Source: Collinsella sp.
Lineage (GTDB): Bacteria; Actinomycetota; Coriobacteriia; Coriobacteriales; Coriobacteriaceae
Direction: 5' to 3'
Assembly: GCA_019414055.1 (NCBI GenBank)
Contig: DXMV01000025.1
Span: 1 to 64,000, forward strand
DNA: 64,000 nucleotides
How positions within the stretch are numbered: position 1 is the first letter of the stretch; each line of letters begins with the position of its first letter. Shown here piece after piece: positions 14,399 to 23,269 of this stretch. Below the pieces are notes generated by a model that searched no databases, was not told the DNA's origin, and saw only the letters and a list, made by a program, of their open reading frames with translations. Position numbers and translations under genes: made by a program.

Positions 14399-15988
14399 AT
14401 GTTTAAGAGCATCCAAAAGAGCGGAAGGATCGCAGCAGTCGCCATTGGCCTCCTCGCGGCCCTGTCTCCACTCGCAGCCCCTCCAGCAGCATTAGCCGGC
14501 GGCAGCGTACCGACGCCTGAACTTGAGAAGTCGTATAGCTTTAAGGTAAGTAGTGAATACTCGGATATCCGCACGAACGGCCATACAAAGTTCGGCTATC
14601 TGTACGACTGCGATGACGATTTCAACCGAAAGACAATATCCCTTATCAATTTCAATGATGGCAGCATGAGCCCCATCAATATATCAGATGAATGCCTTGA
14701 TTACGCATATATCACCGATAGCGACCAGCTCTACTGGGAAGACGGTAATAATTTGATCGTATTCTCACCAGACAACCAGACCCAAACAGTCCATCCCATC
14801 ACTTCGGCCAAATATGCCTGGACCAATGTAACCATCTCCGATGATGGCAATAGGGCTGCCGTGGAGCACTATGACGATGAAGACGAACCTAAATTGGTCG
14901 AAATCTATGATCTTGAATCCGACAAACTGGTCCAGACATACCAGCCAGATAAAGATGACTCTTGGTGGTACTACAGTTACTCAAAAGACATGAGCCGCCT
15001 ATATGCCTTACAGGACAATACCGAGGACGGCGTCGTTGCACTTAGGGTTTTCAACTGTGATACGGGGTCAACAGAATTAAAGACCGTCAACGTAAAAAAG
15101 GATGATAGGTCTTCGAATATCTACAACATTACCCTCAGTTCTAACTCGGACGACATTTATCTTCAGAGCGACATTGCACTAATAAAAGCTGACCGCGACG
15201 GAAACATGAGCGTTCTTCTCAATGACGATGAGCATGCTCCTAATAATTTCTACTCGGAATCAGTCAAGTTCTACCCAATCTATATAAAAAGAGGGTCAAA
15301 CGAGCTATTTGAAGAGGATGAAGGTTATTACGACCTAAACGATAATGATGCAAACGTTGGCGTCTATGATTTGGGAAAGGAAGAGATTATTAGCTCGATC
15401 GCCTTCCCCTTCGGCGGTGGATACCTCAAAGACATCTCACATGACGGTAAGGCCCTGCTCGGAGTAAGCGACAAAGACTCGGCATGCCTAGCTGATGCAA
15501 AAACCGGAGCAAAGAGCGAGTTTGGCTCTCATTGGTCCGATCTTTGGTTCATGGACGGTGATCGTAGGATTTTGGAAACCTATAACGATGAAAACGACCC
15601 TGCGACGGTCCACGTGAACATCTATAAGTCCAATATCCCCCACTCGCTGCCTGAGGATGTTCTCTACTTTGTCCAGACTCACCTGCCGTTTGTTATTGGC
15701 GGCGGTGTCGCTATTGTCCTTATCATCGGTGGCGCGATTGTTGTCCTTTGTATCCGCAAGAAGCGCGCGAAGGCCGCGAACGGTGCGACAGCCGCAATGC
15801 CTAAACCTCAGCGCAAGCAGCGTCGTCGTCAGAAGCGCGCCCAGCAGAACGCCGCGGCACCCGCGGCACCTGCGATGCCGACGGCACCGGCAGCTCCGGC
15901 CGAGCCCGCCCGCTTCTGCCGTCACTGCGGAACCCCGCTCGTGCCCGAAGCCCAATTCTGCCCCACATGCGGACAAAAGGTAGACTAG
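14399..15988 (+). CDS. Secreted beta-propeller-like protein with TM anchor and cytosolic zinc ribbon
   Basis: 529 residues from ATG at 14399, with GAGGAAAGG ahead of it. Order of parts: signal peptide (IAAVAIGLLAALSPLAAPPAALA); an acidic extracellular region of about 430 residues with recurring ISDDGN- or SKDMSR-type blade motifs suggesting a beta-propeller; one transmembrane helix (FVIGGGVAIVLIIGGAIVVL) followed by basic residues; a Pro/Ala-rich linker; and a C-terminal zinc ribbon (CRHCG..CPTCG). The topology puts the zinc ribbon inside the cell. The coding sequence between about 14.5 and 15.5 kb is visibly AT-richer than its neighbours. Function not recognised; a sensor or scaffold is a guess. 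Confidence 0.75.
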   Translation: MFKSIQKSGRIAAVAIGLLAALSPLAAPPAALAGGSVPTPELEKSYSFKVSSEYSDIRTNGHTKFGYLYDCDDDFNRKTISLINFNDGSMSPINISDECLDYAYITDSDQLYWEDGNNLIVFSPDNQTQTVHPITSAKYAWTNVTISDDGNRAAVEHYDDEDEPKLVEIYDLESDKLVQTYQPDKDDSWWYYSYSKDMSRLYALQDNTEDGVVALRVFNCDTGSTELKTVNVKKDDRSSNIYNITLSSNSDDIYLQSDIALIKADRDGNMSVLLNDDEHAPNNFYSESVKFYPIYIKRGSNELFEEDEGYYDLNDNDANVGVYDLGKEEIISSIAFPFGGGYLKDISHDGKALLGVSDKDSACLADAKTGAKSEFGSHWSDLWFMDGDRRILETYNDENDPATVHVNIYKSNIPHSLPEDVLYFVQTHLPFVIGGGVAIVLIIGGAIVVLCIRKKRAKAANGATAAMPKPQRKQRRRQKRAQQNAAAPAAPAMPTAPAAPAEPARFCRHCGTPLVPEAQFCPTCGQKVD

Positions 15989-16017
15989 CGAACAAAACCC
16001 AATAGATCCCAACCACC

Positions 16018-16059
16018 AAGGCCCCGTTCCGAAACACTCCAGAACGGGGCCTTATCTTG
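16018..16059 (+). terminator. Terminator after the surface-protein gene
   Basis: Twelve-base arms AAGGCCCCGTTC (16018-16029) and GAACGGGGCCTT (16042-16053) pair perfectly; the tail is the weak ATCTT. Confidence 0.6.
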
Positions 16060-16106
16060 GTGCAGGGGTGCTAATTTGGGACGGTCATCGTCGCACGCCC
16101 CAATGA

Positions 16107-16174
16107 AGTTGCGGTGGAATAGGGACTGTTTTGGCGTCTAGAATTCCTATTTATTCCCTATTTCACCGCAACTT
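16107..16174. repeat. 68-bp inverted-repeat element
   Basis: Arms AAGTTGCGGTGGAATAGGGA and TCCCTATTTCACCGCAACTT match at 19 of 20 positions and enclose 28 bases including TCTAGAATTCC. The left arm recurs alone at 14233-14252, so this is a dispersed element. Confidence 0.7.
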
Positions 16175-16214
16175 AAAAAGGGGGCGCTGACCGGGTTGGT
16201 CAGCACCCCCTTTA
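16175..16214. terminator. Bidirectional terminator after livF
   Basis: GGGGGcGCTGACC (16180-16192) pairs with GGTCAGCaCCCCC (16198-16210), with AAAAA before and TTT after. On the minus strand it ends the liv operon. Confidence 0.75.
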
Positions 16215-16223
16215 CTGAATGGA

Positions 16224-16937
16224 TTAACCACCAAGATAGGCCTTGCGGACGTTATCGTCGTGCAGGAGCTCTTGGCCCGTGCCGGTCATGGTGATCTTGC
16301 CGGTCTCGAGCACGTAGCCGCGCGTGGCGATCGAGAGTGCCATCTGCGCGTTCTGCTCGACCAGAAGCACCGTGGTGCCGGCCTTGTGCAGGTCCTCGAC
16401 AATCTGAAAGATCTGCTCAATCAGAATCGGCGCCAGGCCCATGGAAGGCTCGTCGAGCATGAGCAGCTTGGGGTTGCTCATAAGGGCGCGGCCCATAACG
16501 AGCATCTGCTGCTCGCCGCCCGAAAGGGTGCCGGCGACCTGGCGCCGGCGCTCCTTCAGGCGCGGGAACTGCTCGTAGACGCGCTCAAGGCCCGGAGCAA
16601 CCGTGGACTTGGGCTGCGTGTAGGCGCCCATCTCCAGGTTCTCCTCGACCGTCATCTGCAAAAAGGCGCGACGGCCCTCGGGAACCTGGGCCAGGCCCTT
16701 GCCCACCAACTTGTCGGCAGGCGTATGGGTAATGTCCTCGCCCATAAACTTGATGGAGCCGGTCTTGGAACGCAGCAGGCCCGAGACGGTTTTAAGCGTT
16801 GTGGACTTGCCGGCACCGTTCGCGCCGATCAAGGCCACGATCTCGCCCTCGTTGACGTTAAAGGAGATGTCCTTGATGGCGTGGATGGCGCCGTACCAGA
16901 CGTTGATGTTGTAGACGGAAAGCATCGGCTCTGCCAT
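16224..16937 (-). CDS. livF: Branched-chain amino-acid ABC transporter ATPase LivF
   Basis: 237 residues, an ABC ATPase: Walker A GANGAGKST, signature LSGGEQQMLV, Walker B LLMLDEPSMGLAP, H-loop region LLVEQNA. The LivF-type EGRRAFLQMTVEENL segment separates it from LivG. It energises import of leucine, isoleucine and valine with LivG. It directly follows livG with no gap and is closed by the terminator at 16175-16214. Confidence 0.95.
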   Translation of the reverse strand: MAEPMLSVYNINVWYGAIHAIKDISFNVNEGEIVALIGANGAGKSTTLKTVSGLLRSKTGSIKFMGEDITHTPADKLVGKGLAQVPEGRRAFLQMTVEENLEMGAYTQPKSTVAPGLERVYEQFPRLKERRRQVAGTLSGGEQQMLVMGRALMSNPKLLMLDEPSMGLAPILIEQIFQIVEDLHKAGTTVLLVEQNAQMALSIATRGYVLETGKITMTGTGQELLHDDNVRKAYLGG

Positions 16938-17798
16938 TTAGTTCTCCCCCTTATCTTGCTTGCCCAGATATGCCTCGATAACAGCGTCGTTGTTCTGGAT
17001 CTCCTCGGCCGTGCCCTTGGCGATGACCTTACCAAAGTTGAGCACGCAGATGCCCTCGCAGATGTTCATAACGAGCGACATATCATGCTCGATAAGCATG
17101 ATGGCAATGCCAAAGGTGTCGCGAATCTTGACGATGTTCTCCATGAGCTCGGCGGTCTCGGACGGGTTCATGCCGGCGGCAGGCTCGTCGAGCAGCAGTA
17201 GCTTGGGGTTGGTGGCAAGCGCGCGGACAATCTCCAGACGACGCTGAGCGCCGTAAGGCAGCGATCCGGCCTGTTCGTTTGCCAGGTGCTCCATATCAAA
17301 GATGGACAGCAGCTCCATGGCACGCTCATGGGCGGCCTTCTCGTGCTTCCAGTACGTCGGCAGACGCAGCACGCCCTCAAAACCGGAGTAGCGCTCCTGG
17401 TTGTGCAGGCCGACCTTTACGTTGTCCTCCACTGTCATGGTGTTAAACAGGCGGATGTTTTGGAAGGTACGGGCGATACCCATGCGGTTAACCTGGTAGA
17501 CGGACTTGCCCGAGGTGTCCTCGCCGTCGAGCAGGATGGTGCCGTGCGTGGGCTGGTACACCTTGGTAAGCAGGTTGAAGACCGTGGTCTTGCCGGCGCC
17601 GTTGGGGCCAATCAGACCGGCGATCTCGGTCTTGCCGATGGTCAGGCTAAAGTCGTCGACCGCCTTGAGGCCGCCGAACTCAATACCCAGGTGGATACAC
17701 TCGAGAGCCGGGCGATGGCCCAGGTCGCGATCGGGAACGATGGCGCCAGAAGGATACGGGACCATCTTGCCCTTATTGAACTCAAATTTACTGGGCAT
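16938..17798 (-). CDS. livG: Branched-chain amino-acid ABC transporter ATPase LivG
   Basis: 286 residues from ATG at 17798, chosen because AAGGAGGT precedes it by 8 bases. Walker A GPNGAGKTT and Walker B LLLLDEPAAGMNPSE are clear; the signature is SLPYGAQRRLEI, the degenerate form usual in LivG. The NRMGIARTFQNIRLF motif and the long C-terminus also fit. The start overlaps the end of livM by 11 bases. Confidence 0.94.
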   Translation of the reverse strand: MPSKFEFNKGKMVPYPSGAIVPDRDLGHRPALECIHLGIEFGGLKAVDDFSLTIGKTEIAGLIGPNGAGKTTVFNLLTKVYQPTHGTILLDGEDTSGKSVYQVNRMGIARTFQNIRLFNTMTVEDNVKVGLHNQERYSGFEGVLRLPTYWKHEKAAHERAMELLSIFDMEHLANEQAGSLPYGAQRRLEIVRALATNPKLLLLDEPAAGMNPSETAELMENIVKIRDTFGIAIMLIEHDMSLVMNICEGICVLNFGKVIAKGTAEEIQNNDAVIEAYLGKQDKGEN

Positions 17799-18876
17799 CG
17801 GCTGCCACCTCCTTCTTGGAAGCAAAACGGTCCTTGACGCGACCGAAGAACGCCTTGAGCTGCGGGTTGTTGGTAAAGATCATGACCAGGATCAGCACGA
17901 TGGCGTAGATGAGCATGCGGTAGTCCGAGAACTGACGGAGCAGCTCGGGAAGCACCGTGAGCAGTGCCGCGGCGATAACGGAGCCGCGCATGTTGCCCAG
18001 GCCGCCCAGGACCACGAACACCAGAATGAGGATCGACGTGTTGAAGTCGAACTTAGTGGCGGAGAGCTGCGAGAAGTTACCGCCGAAGAGGGCTCCGGCA
18101 GCGCCGGCGAGAGCGGCGGAAACCACGAAGGCGATCATGCGGTACTCGGTGACAGAGATGCCCACGGACTCGGCAGCGATCTTGTTGTCGCGCACGGCCA
18201 TAATGGCACGGCCGGTACGGCTGCGGACCAGGTTGAGTACAATCACGAGCGCGACCATGACCAGGATGGCGCCGGCAAGGAAGGTCGAATAGGTCGACAC
18301 GCCCGATGCGCCCTGCGCGCCCTTGATGATGGCGGTGCCGTCCTCGAGCAGGTGCAGGTCGTCGATCGTGGAGTTGCCCGTGATGTTAAAGATCACATGC
18401 AGGCCGCGGGAGTCGACGCCCACGATAAGGCAGGTGACGATCTCTTTGATGATCTCGCCAAAAGCCAGGGTCACAATGGCCAGATAGTCGCCGCTCAGGC
18501 GCAGGACCGGGATGCCAATCAAGAAGCCCAGGATGGCGGCAGCGATGGCGCCGACCACGATACTGATGATAAGGCGCACCGGATCGGAGGGAACGGCGCT
18601 CTCGAGGGCGACCGCGGTAACGATGCCCGTATAGGCGCCGACGCTCATAAAGCCCGCGTGGCCCAGCGACAAGTCGCCCGCGATGCCGACGACGAGGTTA
18701 AGGGAGATGGCCATGACGATATAGGCCGTGATGGGAACCAGCTGACCGGCGATCATGCGCGGAATCATGTGGTTGGACTGCATAAAGAACACGATGGCGA
18801 ACGCCACAAGGCACATGGCGTACGTGACAAAGTCGTGACGCGTCTGCTTGTCTTTAAGAAACTTCATAACGCTCAC
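17788..18876 (-). CDS. livM: Branched-chain amino-acid ABC permease LivM
   Basis: 362 residues with about nine membrane segments and the LivM motif LGHAGFMSVGAYTGI and the permease loop VRDNKIAAESVGI that contacts the ATPases. It pairs with LivH in the membrane. Its stop overlaps the livG start. Confidence 0.93.
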   Translation of the reverse strand: MSVMKFLKDKQTRHDFVTYAMCLVAFAIVFFMQSNHMIPRMIAGQLVPITAYIVMAISLNLVVGIAGDLSLGHAGFMSVGAYTGIVTAVALESAVPSDPVRLIISIVVGAIAAAILGFLIGIPVLRLSGDYLAIVTLAFGEIIKEIVTCLIVGVDSRGLHVIFNITGNSTIDDLHLLEDGTAIIKGAQGASGVSTYSTFLAGAILVMVALVIVLNLVRSRTGRAIMAVRDNKIAAESVGISVTEYRMIAFVVSAALAGAAGALFGGNFSQLSATKFDFNTSILILVFVVLGGLGNMRGSVIAAALLTVLPELLRQFSDYRMLIYAIVLILVMIFTNNPQLKAFFGRVKDRFASKKEVAADAQ

Positions 18877-19758
18877 CTACACCTTCTCGGGGACGTACTT
18901 GCCCAAGAGGCCGGCAGGCTTGACGAGCAGGACGATGATCAAAACACCAAAGACGATGGAGTTGGCAAGGCTCGTGGAAATGTATGCCTGCGCCATTGCT
19001 TCGATGATGCCGATGAGGATGCCACCGACAAAGGCACCGGGGATGGAGCCGATGCCGCCGAAAACGGCAGCATCGAAGGCCTTGATGCCAGGCATGGCGC
19101 CCGTGGTGGGCTGCAGGACCGGCGAGTAGGAGCACAGGAGCACACCGGCGATGGCGGCAAGGGCAGAGCCGATGGCAAACGTCATCGAGATGGTGCGGTT
19201 GACGTTGATGCCCATGAGCTGAGCGGCGGCTTTGTCCTCGGACACGGCGCGCATGGCTTTGCCCATCTTGGTCTTACCTGTAAAGAACATCAGGCCGGCC
19301 ATGATAACCAGGCAGGCGACGATGGTGACGAGCGATACGGCGCTCACGTTAAACTTGGCCAAGAACTCCGGCACCGGGAAGGTGACGAGCGAAGTGAAGT
19401 TCTTGGGCGTGGCGCCCCACAGAAGCTGCGCGGCATTCTGCAGGAAGTAGGACACGCCGATGGCCGTGATCAAAACGGCCAGCGGGCCTGCTTGGCGCAG
19501 CGGCTTATAGGCCAGACCCTCAATGAGAACACCGAGAACCGTGCAGACCACGCAAGAGAGAATTACAGATGCCCAGCCCGGGAGGCCGAGATACGACGTG
19601 GCACAGAACGAGACATAGGCACCGACCATGATGACGTCGCCGTGAGCGAAGTTGAGCATCTTGGCAATACCGTAGACCATGGTGTAGCCCAACGCGATGA
19701 TGGCGTAGACGCTGCCCATGGACAGGCCGTTGACCAGGTATTGGATAAAGACCGTCAT
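18877..19758 (-). CDS. livH: Branched-chain amino-acid ABC permease LivH
   Basis: 293 residues from ATG at 19758 (MTVFIQYLVNGLSMGSVYAI), which has GGGGG 9 bases ahead; longer in-frame starts are not supported. About eight membrane segments, the motifs MLNFAHGDVIMVGAY and RAVSEDKAAAQLMGI are typical. It abuts livM. It is separated from livJ by 139 bases holding a hairpin. Confidence 0.93.
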   Translation of the reverse strand: MTVFIQYLVNGLSMGSVYAIIALGYTMVYGIAKMLNFAHGDVIMVGAYVSFCATSYLGLPGWASVILSCVVCTVLGVLIEGLAYKPLRQAGPLAVLITAIGVSYFLQNAAQLLWGATPKNFTSLVTFPVPEFLAKFNVSAVSLVTIVACLVIMAGLMFFTGKTKMGKAMRAVSEDKAAAQLMGINVNRTISMTFAIGSALAAIAGVLLCSYSPVLQPTTGAMPGIKAFDAAVFGGIGSIPGAFVGGILIGIIEAMAQAYISTSLANSIVFGVLIIVLLVKPAGLLGKYVPEKV

Positions 19759-19835
19759 GTTCCACATCCCCCTTTCGAATAGGTTTCCAGTTGATGTACA
19801 AAACAGGGACGTTACCTTGTCCCTAGATACCAAGC

Positions 19836-19865
19836 AAGCAGGGAAGGCCAAAACCTCCCCTGCTT
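19836..19865 (-). terminator. Hairpin between livJ and livHMGF
   Basis: AAGCAGGGAAGG (19836-19847) and CCTCCCCTGCTT (19854-19865) pair nearly fully. There is no long T-run after it on the minus strand. Partial termination here would let the binding protein be made in excess over the membrane parts. A second small dyad (AGGGAC..GTCCCT, 19805-19824) follows. Confidence 0.5.
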
Positions 19866-19897
19866 AGGATCAAAACCGCTCTATGTAAGGCGGCCAA

Positions 19898-21085
19898 TTA
19901 GGCCTGTACGTACTTGCCGTCGGTGATGACGTACGCCGTGGGGTCCTTCTGGACCTGGCCCTTATCGTTCCAGGTGAGCTTGCCGGTCAGGCCGTCAACG
20001 GTAATCTTGAGCATGGCCTCGGACAGCTTCTCGGCGACCTCGGTCGGATCGGCGTCGACGCCAAGGCCGGCCTCCTTGAGGGCCTCGGCCACCGCATGCA
20101 CGCCGTCGTAGGCGTCGGCGGCAAACTGGTCGGGGGTGTCGCCGTACTTATCCTTGTAGGCGTTGACGAAGTCGGCGTTCTTCTCGTCGTCGGCGGAGAA
20201 CGGGGTCATGAGCAGCAGGCCCTCGGCAAGAGAAGTGTCGAAGCCCTCAACGCCCAGGATGCCGTCCATGCCGTCGCAGCCCATCATCTTGACGTCATAG
20301 CCCATGTCCTTGGCGTTCTTGAGCAGGACCGAGGCCGGGGTGTAGTAGATCGGGGCGAAGACCATCGTCGCGCCCTTCTCTTTGGCCTTGGTCAGCTGGT
20401 TGGTAAAGCTCGTGGCGGAGTCGTCCTTAAAGGTCTCCTCATCGACAATCTCGAGCTTGGACTTAGCGGCCTGAGCCTTAAAGGCGTCCGCGACACCCGA
20501 AGAATAGGCGTCGCCGGAGTTATAGAACAGCACGAACTTCTCGTCCGCATACTTCTGGGCCAGGAACTTGGCAGCGTTGACGCCCTGGTTGGGGTCGGTA
20601 AAACAAACCTGGAAGACGCAATCCTTGCCGTCGGTGACGTCCTCGGAGGACGCGGACGGGGTGATCATAAAGGTCTTGGGGTCGTTACCGCACTCGGCGG
20701 CAACGGCAACCGACGCACCCGTGGTGGTCGGGCCGACGAGGGCCTGCATACCCCAGTCGAGCAGGGTGTTGAAGGCGTTAACGGCCTTCTCGCCGTCGGC
20801 CTGGTCGTCCTCGGCCTTGCTGGCAAGCGGCAGCTCCTTGGTCGAAAAATCCTTGCAGCCAAGCTCGACGCCCTGGGTAACGGACTTGCCGTAGGACGCG
20901 GCGGCACCGGTCAGCGGGCCGATGGTGCCGATCTTAAACGAAGCGTCGCCCGAAGCAGAACCGCTGTCGCCGCCGTTGGAGGAGCAGCCAGCTAGAATGG
21001 ACATCGCCCCCAGACCTGCTGCGCTCGCGATAACGCTCCTGCGATTCATAACAGGGTTCAATGACTTACCGGTGAGGCTCGACAT
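19898..21085 (-). CDS. livJ: Branched-chain amino-acid substrate-binding lipoprotein
   Basis: 395 residues. The N-terminus has basic residues (MNRRS), a hydrophobic stretch and the lipobox LAGCSS, so it is a lipoprotein on the outer face of the membrane. The rest is a type I periplasmic-binding fold (FKIGTIGPLTGAAASYGKS; VVGPTTTGASVAV-like segment). AGGAGAG precedes ATG at 21085. It is the first gene of the liv cluster. A broken paralogue lies upstream at 21357-21474. Confidence 0.94.
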   Translation of the reverse strand: MSSLTGKSLNPVMNRRSVIASAAGLGAMSILAGCSSNGGDSGSASGDASFKIGTIGPLTGAAASYGKSVTQGVELGCKDFSTKELPLASKAEDDQADGEKAVNAFNTLLDWGMQALVGPTTTGASVAVAAECGNDPKTFMITPSASSEDVTDGKDCVFQVCFTDPNQGVNAAKFLAQKYADEKFVLFYNSGDAYSSGVADAFKAQAAKSKLEIVDEETFKDDSATSFTNQLTKAKEKGATMVFAPIYYTPASVLLKNAKDMGYDVKMMGCDGMDGILGVEGFDTSLAEGLLLMTPFSADDEKNADFVNAYKDKYGDTPDQFAADAYDGVHAVAEALKEAGLGVDADPTEVAEKLSEAMLKITVDGLTGKLTWNDKGQVQKDPTAYVITDGKYVQA

Positions 21086-21174
21086 GCGGCTCTCCTCTCA
21101 AATCTCGTCGGGTTTTGGTTGCCCGACAGGCCATCCTTCGCCGTGTTCGGCGTTCGCAAAATAGTAGACGCTTT

Positions 21175-21350
21175 AGTTGAGAAAAGTGGCGATTATTTCA
21201 ACTTTTCTTTTGTTTTGTCCGTTTATCCATAATTATGCGTTTTTCTATTGGTTTATGCAGTCTAGCCACTTTATTATGTGAAAGTAATGTTTCCATTCTG
21301 TTACAAGCGCTCCTGCCCTGATTAAAACAGCCTCACCGGTCGCGTTTTGT
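21175..21350. other. AT-rich upstream region of livJ
   Basis: A non-coding, clearly AT-rich stretch in an otherwise GC-rich sequence. It should contain the livJ promoter and regulatory sites on the minus strand, but I could not fix a single convincing -35/-10 pair. Confidence 0.35.
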
Positions 21351-21356
21351 GCGCAC

Positions 21357-21474
21357 CTAGGCGGCGATGTACTTGCCGTCCTAAATCACCGAAGTCAGCG
21401 TTCTTCTCGTCGTCGGCGGAGAACGGCGTCATGAGCAGCACGCCCTCGCCAAGAGAGGTGTCGAAGCCCTCGGA
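21357..21474 (-). pseudogene. Remnant of a second livJ-like gene
   Basis: Two pieces of a LivJ paralogue are joined. Read on the minus strand, 21386-21474 encodes SEGFDTSLGEGVLLMTPFS and DDEKNADF, matching livJ codons around its GFDTSLAEGLLLMTPFSADD region. It is followed after a break by 21357-21380, encoding DGKYIAA and a stop, which matches the livJ C-terminus DGKYVQA-stop. The intervening 100 or so residues and the whole N-terminus are gone. Confidence 0.85.
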
Positions 21475-21702
21475 CCGTCTATGTCGACTTGCGGTACGAG
21501 GCAAACCTTATGGCGCAAACGTTGACAGTTTGTTACGGAGTTCCGTTTGTAGCGAGCATGTTTCCAATGTTTCCGCAGCGTTTCGGGGGTGCCGTTTTGT
21601 GCGACTCCTGTTGCCCGGCGAGCACGCGCCCGCACTTCACGCTAGAATGCACTCAACCTTTAAGCGGTTAATCCATCCATAAGATGCACGAAGGAGCTAT
21701 CT

Positions 21703-23046
21703 ATGAGCGAACCCCTGCGCACCGTGAACGTCGGTCTGATCGGTCTGGGAACCGTCGGCGGCGGCGTGGCCCGTCTGATCAAGAGCCACCACGATGAGTA
21801 CCTGGCAGCCTACGGCATCGACCTTAAGCTGACCCGCGCCTGCGCGCTTGCTTGGGAGCAGGCCGAGGCGGCAGGCATTGAGCGCGAGGCCTTTACGAGC
21901 GACTGGCATGATGTCGTCACCGACCCCGCTGTCGACATCGTCGTCGAGCTGATCGGTGGCGAGCATCCCGCAACCGAGATCTTTACCACTGCCTTTGAGC
22001 ACGGCAAGCACGTCGTCTCTGCCAACAAAGCCCTGCTGGGCCGTCACGTCGAGACGCTCGCCGAGAAGGCGCGCACGTGCGGCGTGCAGATTAAGTGCGA
22101 GGCCAGCTGCGGCGGCGGCATCCCCATCGTGAGCACGCTCGAGCACGACCTGGTGGGCAACAAGATTCTGACCATCGCCGGCATTCTCAACGGTACCACC
22201 AACTATATCCTGTCGCGCATGGACGCCGAGGGCGCCGATTACGCCGACGTGCTTGCCGACGCGCAGGCCAAGGGCTATGCCGAGGCCGACCCGTCCGCCG
22301 ACGTCGACGGCTTCGACGCCGCCAGCAAGACGGCAATCCTCGCCTCCATCGGCTTTGGCACCCGCGTGACCACCGATGATGTGTACCAGCAGGGTATCCG
22401 TACCATCGGCGCCGAGGACATCGCCCAGGCCCGCGAGCTCGGCTACACCATTAAGCTGCTGGGCATCGCCCGCAACACCGACGCCGGCGTCGACGTCCGT
22501 GTGCATCCCACGCTGATCCCCGCCGACCACATGCTTGCCAAGGTCAACGGCGCCATGAACGCCGTCTACGTGGTAGGCGACGCCGTGGGCGAGACCATGT
22601 TCTACGGTGCCGGCGCAGGCTCCTTCCCCACCGCGAGCGCCGTCGTGGGCGATATCCTGTCGCTCTCCGAGCAGATCAGCCGCGGCGTGGCTCCGCTGCC
22701 CGAGATTGAGCCCTATGGCCACAACCTCGCCTTTAAGCCCATGGACGAGCTCCAGACCAAGTACTATGTGCGCCTGAAGGTCGCCGACCGCGTGGGTGCC
22801 CTGTCCGAGACGGTCGATATCTTTGCCAAGCACAACATCTCGATTTCGCTCATCAACCAGGTCGAGGACGGCAAGTCGGGCGTCAGCGATGCCTGCTCGG
22901 TCATCTTCCTGACGCACCGCGCGCTCGAGAAGGACGTCCAGGCTGCCGCCGCCGAGCTTGCCAGCGTCGACTGCGTGGCCGAGGTCGCCAACGTCCTGCG
23001 CATCGAGGACGTCGAGGCCTGGACCGAAGGCGTCATGGCGAACTAA
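21703..23046 (+). CDS. hom: Homoserine dehydrogenase
   Basis: 447 residues. It has the NAD(P)-binding motif GLIGLGTVGGGVA, the homoserine dehydrogenase signature region around GILNGTTNYIL and ADPSADVDGFDAASKTAIL, and a C-terminal ACT domain (YYVRLKVADRVGALSETV). It reduces aspartate semialdehyde to homoserine, the branch point to threonine and methionine. The ACT domain suggests feedback control, commonly by threonine. GAAGGAGC precedes the ATG. A TAGAAT -10-like hexamer lies about 50 bases upstream. Confidence 0.97.
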   Translation: MSEPLRTVNVGLIGLGTVGGGVARLIKSHHDEYLAAYGIDLKLTRACALAWEQAEAAGIEREAFTSDWHDVVTDPAVDIVVELIGGEHPATEIFTTAFEHGKHVVSANKALLGRHVETLAEKARTCGVQIKCEASCGGGIPIVSTLEHDLVGNKILTIAGILNGTTNYILSRMDAEGADYADVLADAQAKGYAEADPSADVDGFDAASKTAILASIGFGTRVTTDDVYQQGIRTIGAEDIAQARELGYTIKLLGIARNTDAGVDVRVHPTLIPADHMLAKVNGAMNAVYVVGDAVGETMFYGAGAGSFPTASAVVGDILSLSEQISRGVAPLPEIEPYGHNLAFKPMDELQTKYYVRLKVADRVGALSETVDIFAKHNISISLINQVEDGKSGVSDACSVIFLTHRALEKDVQAAAAELASVDCVAEVANVLRIEDVEAWTEGVMAN

Positions 23047-23078
23047 CCCGATCTTCGCCATACGACACATATGCGTGA

Positions 23079-23117
23079 GGGGCTCCCGTTCAGCAGTGGA
23101 CGGGAGCCCCTTTGTTT
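23079..23117 (+). terminator. hom terminator
   Basis: GGGGCTCCCGT (23079-23089) pairs perfectly with ACGGGAGCCCC (23100-23110), followed by TTTGTTT. Confidence 0.85.
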
Positions 23118-23269
23118 GCGCGCATGGGGCGTATTGGCGCAGTCCGCGCTTGAACGACTTGACCGCTCACTACCAGGCGGGGGTACCGTTCGCCGACATG
23201 CAACCAGAGCCGATTTTGGCTGCCGCTATGCTGTGTAGTGTATGTCCGTCCGCGAAGAGAGGAAGCACC

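Noticed and set aside
17506..19782. A 758-codon open frame opposite livG, livM and livH
   Set aside because: It spans three real genes antisense and has low-complexity His/Asp/Gly composition typical of shadow frames.
21697..23070. A 457-codon open frame opposite hom
   Set aside because: Fully antisense to homoserine dehydrogenase; no domain.
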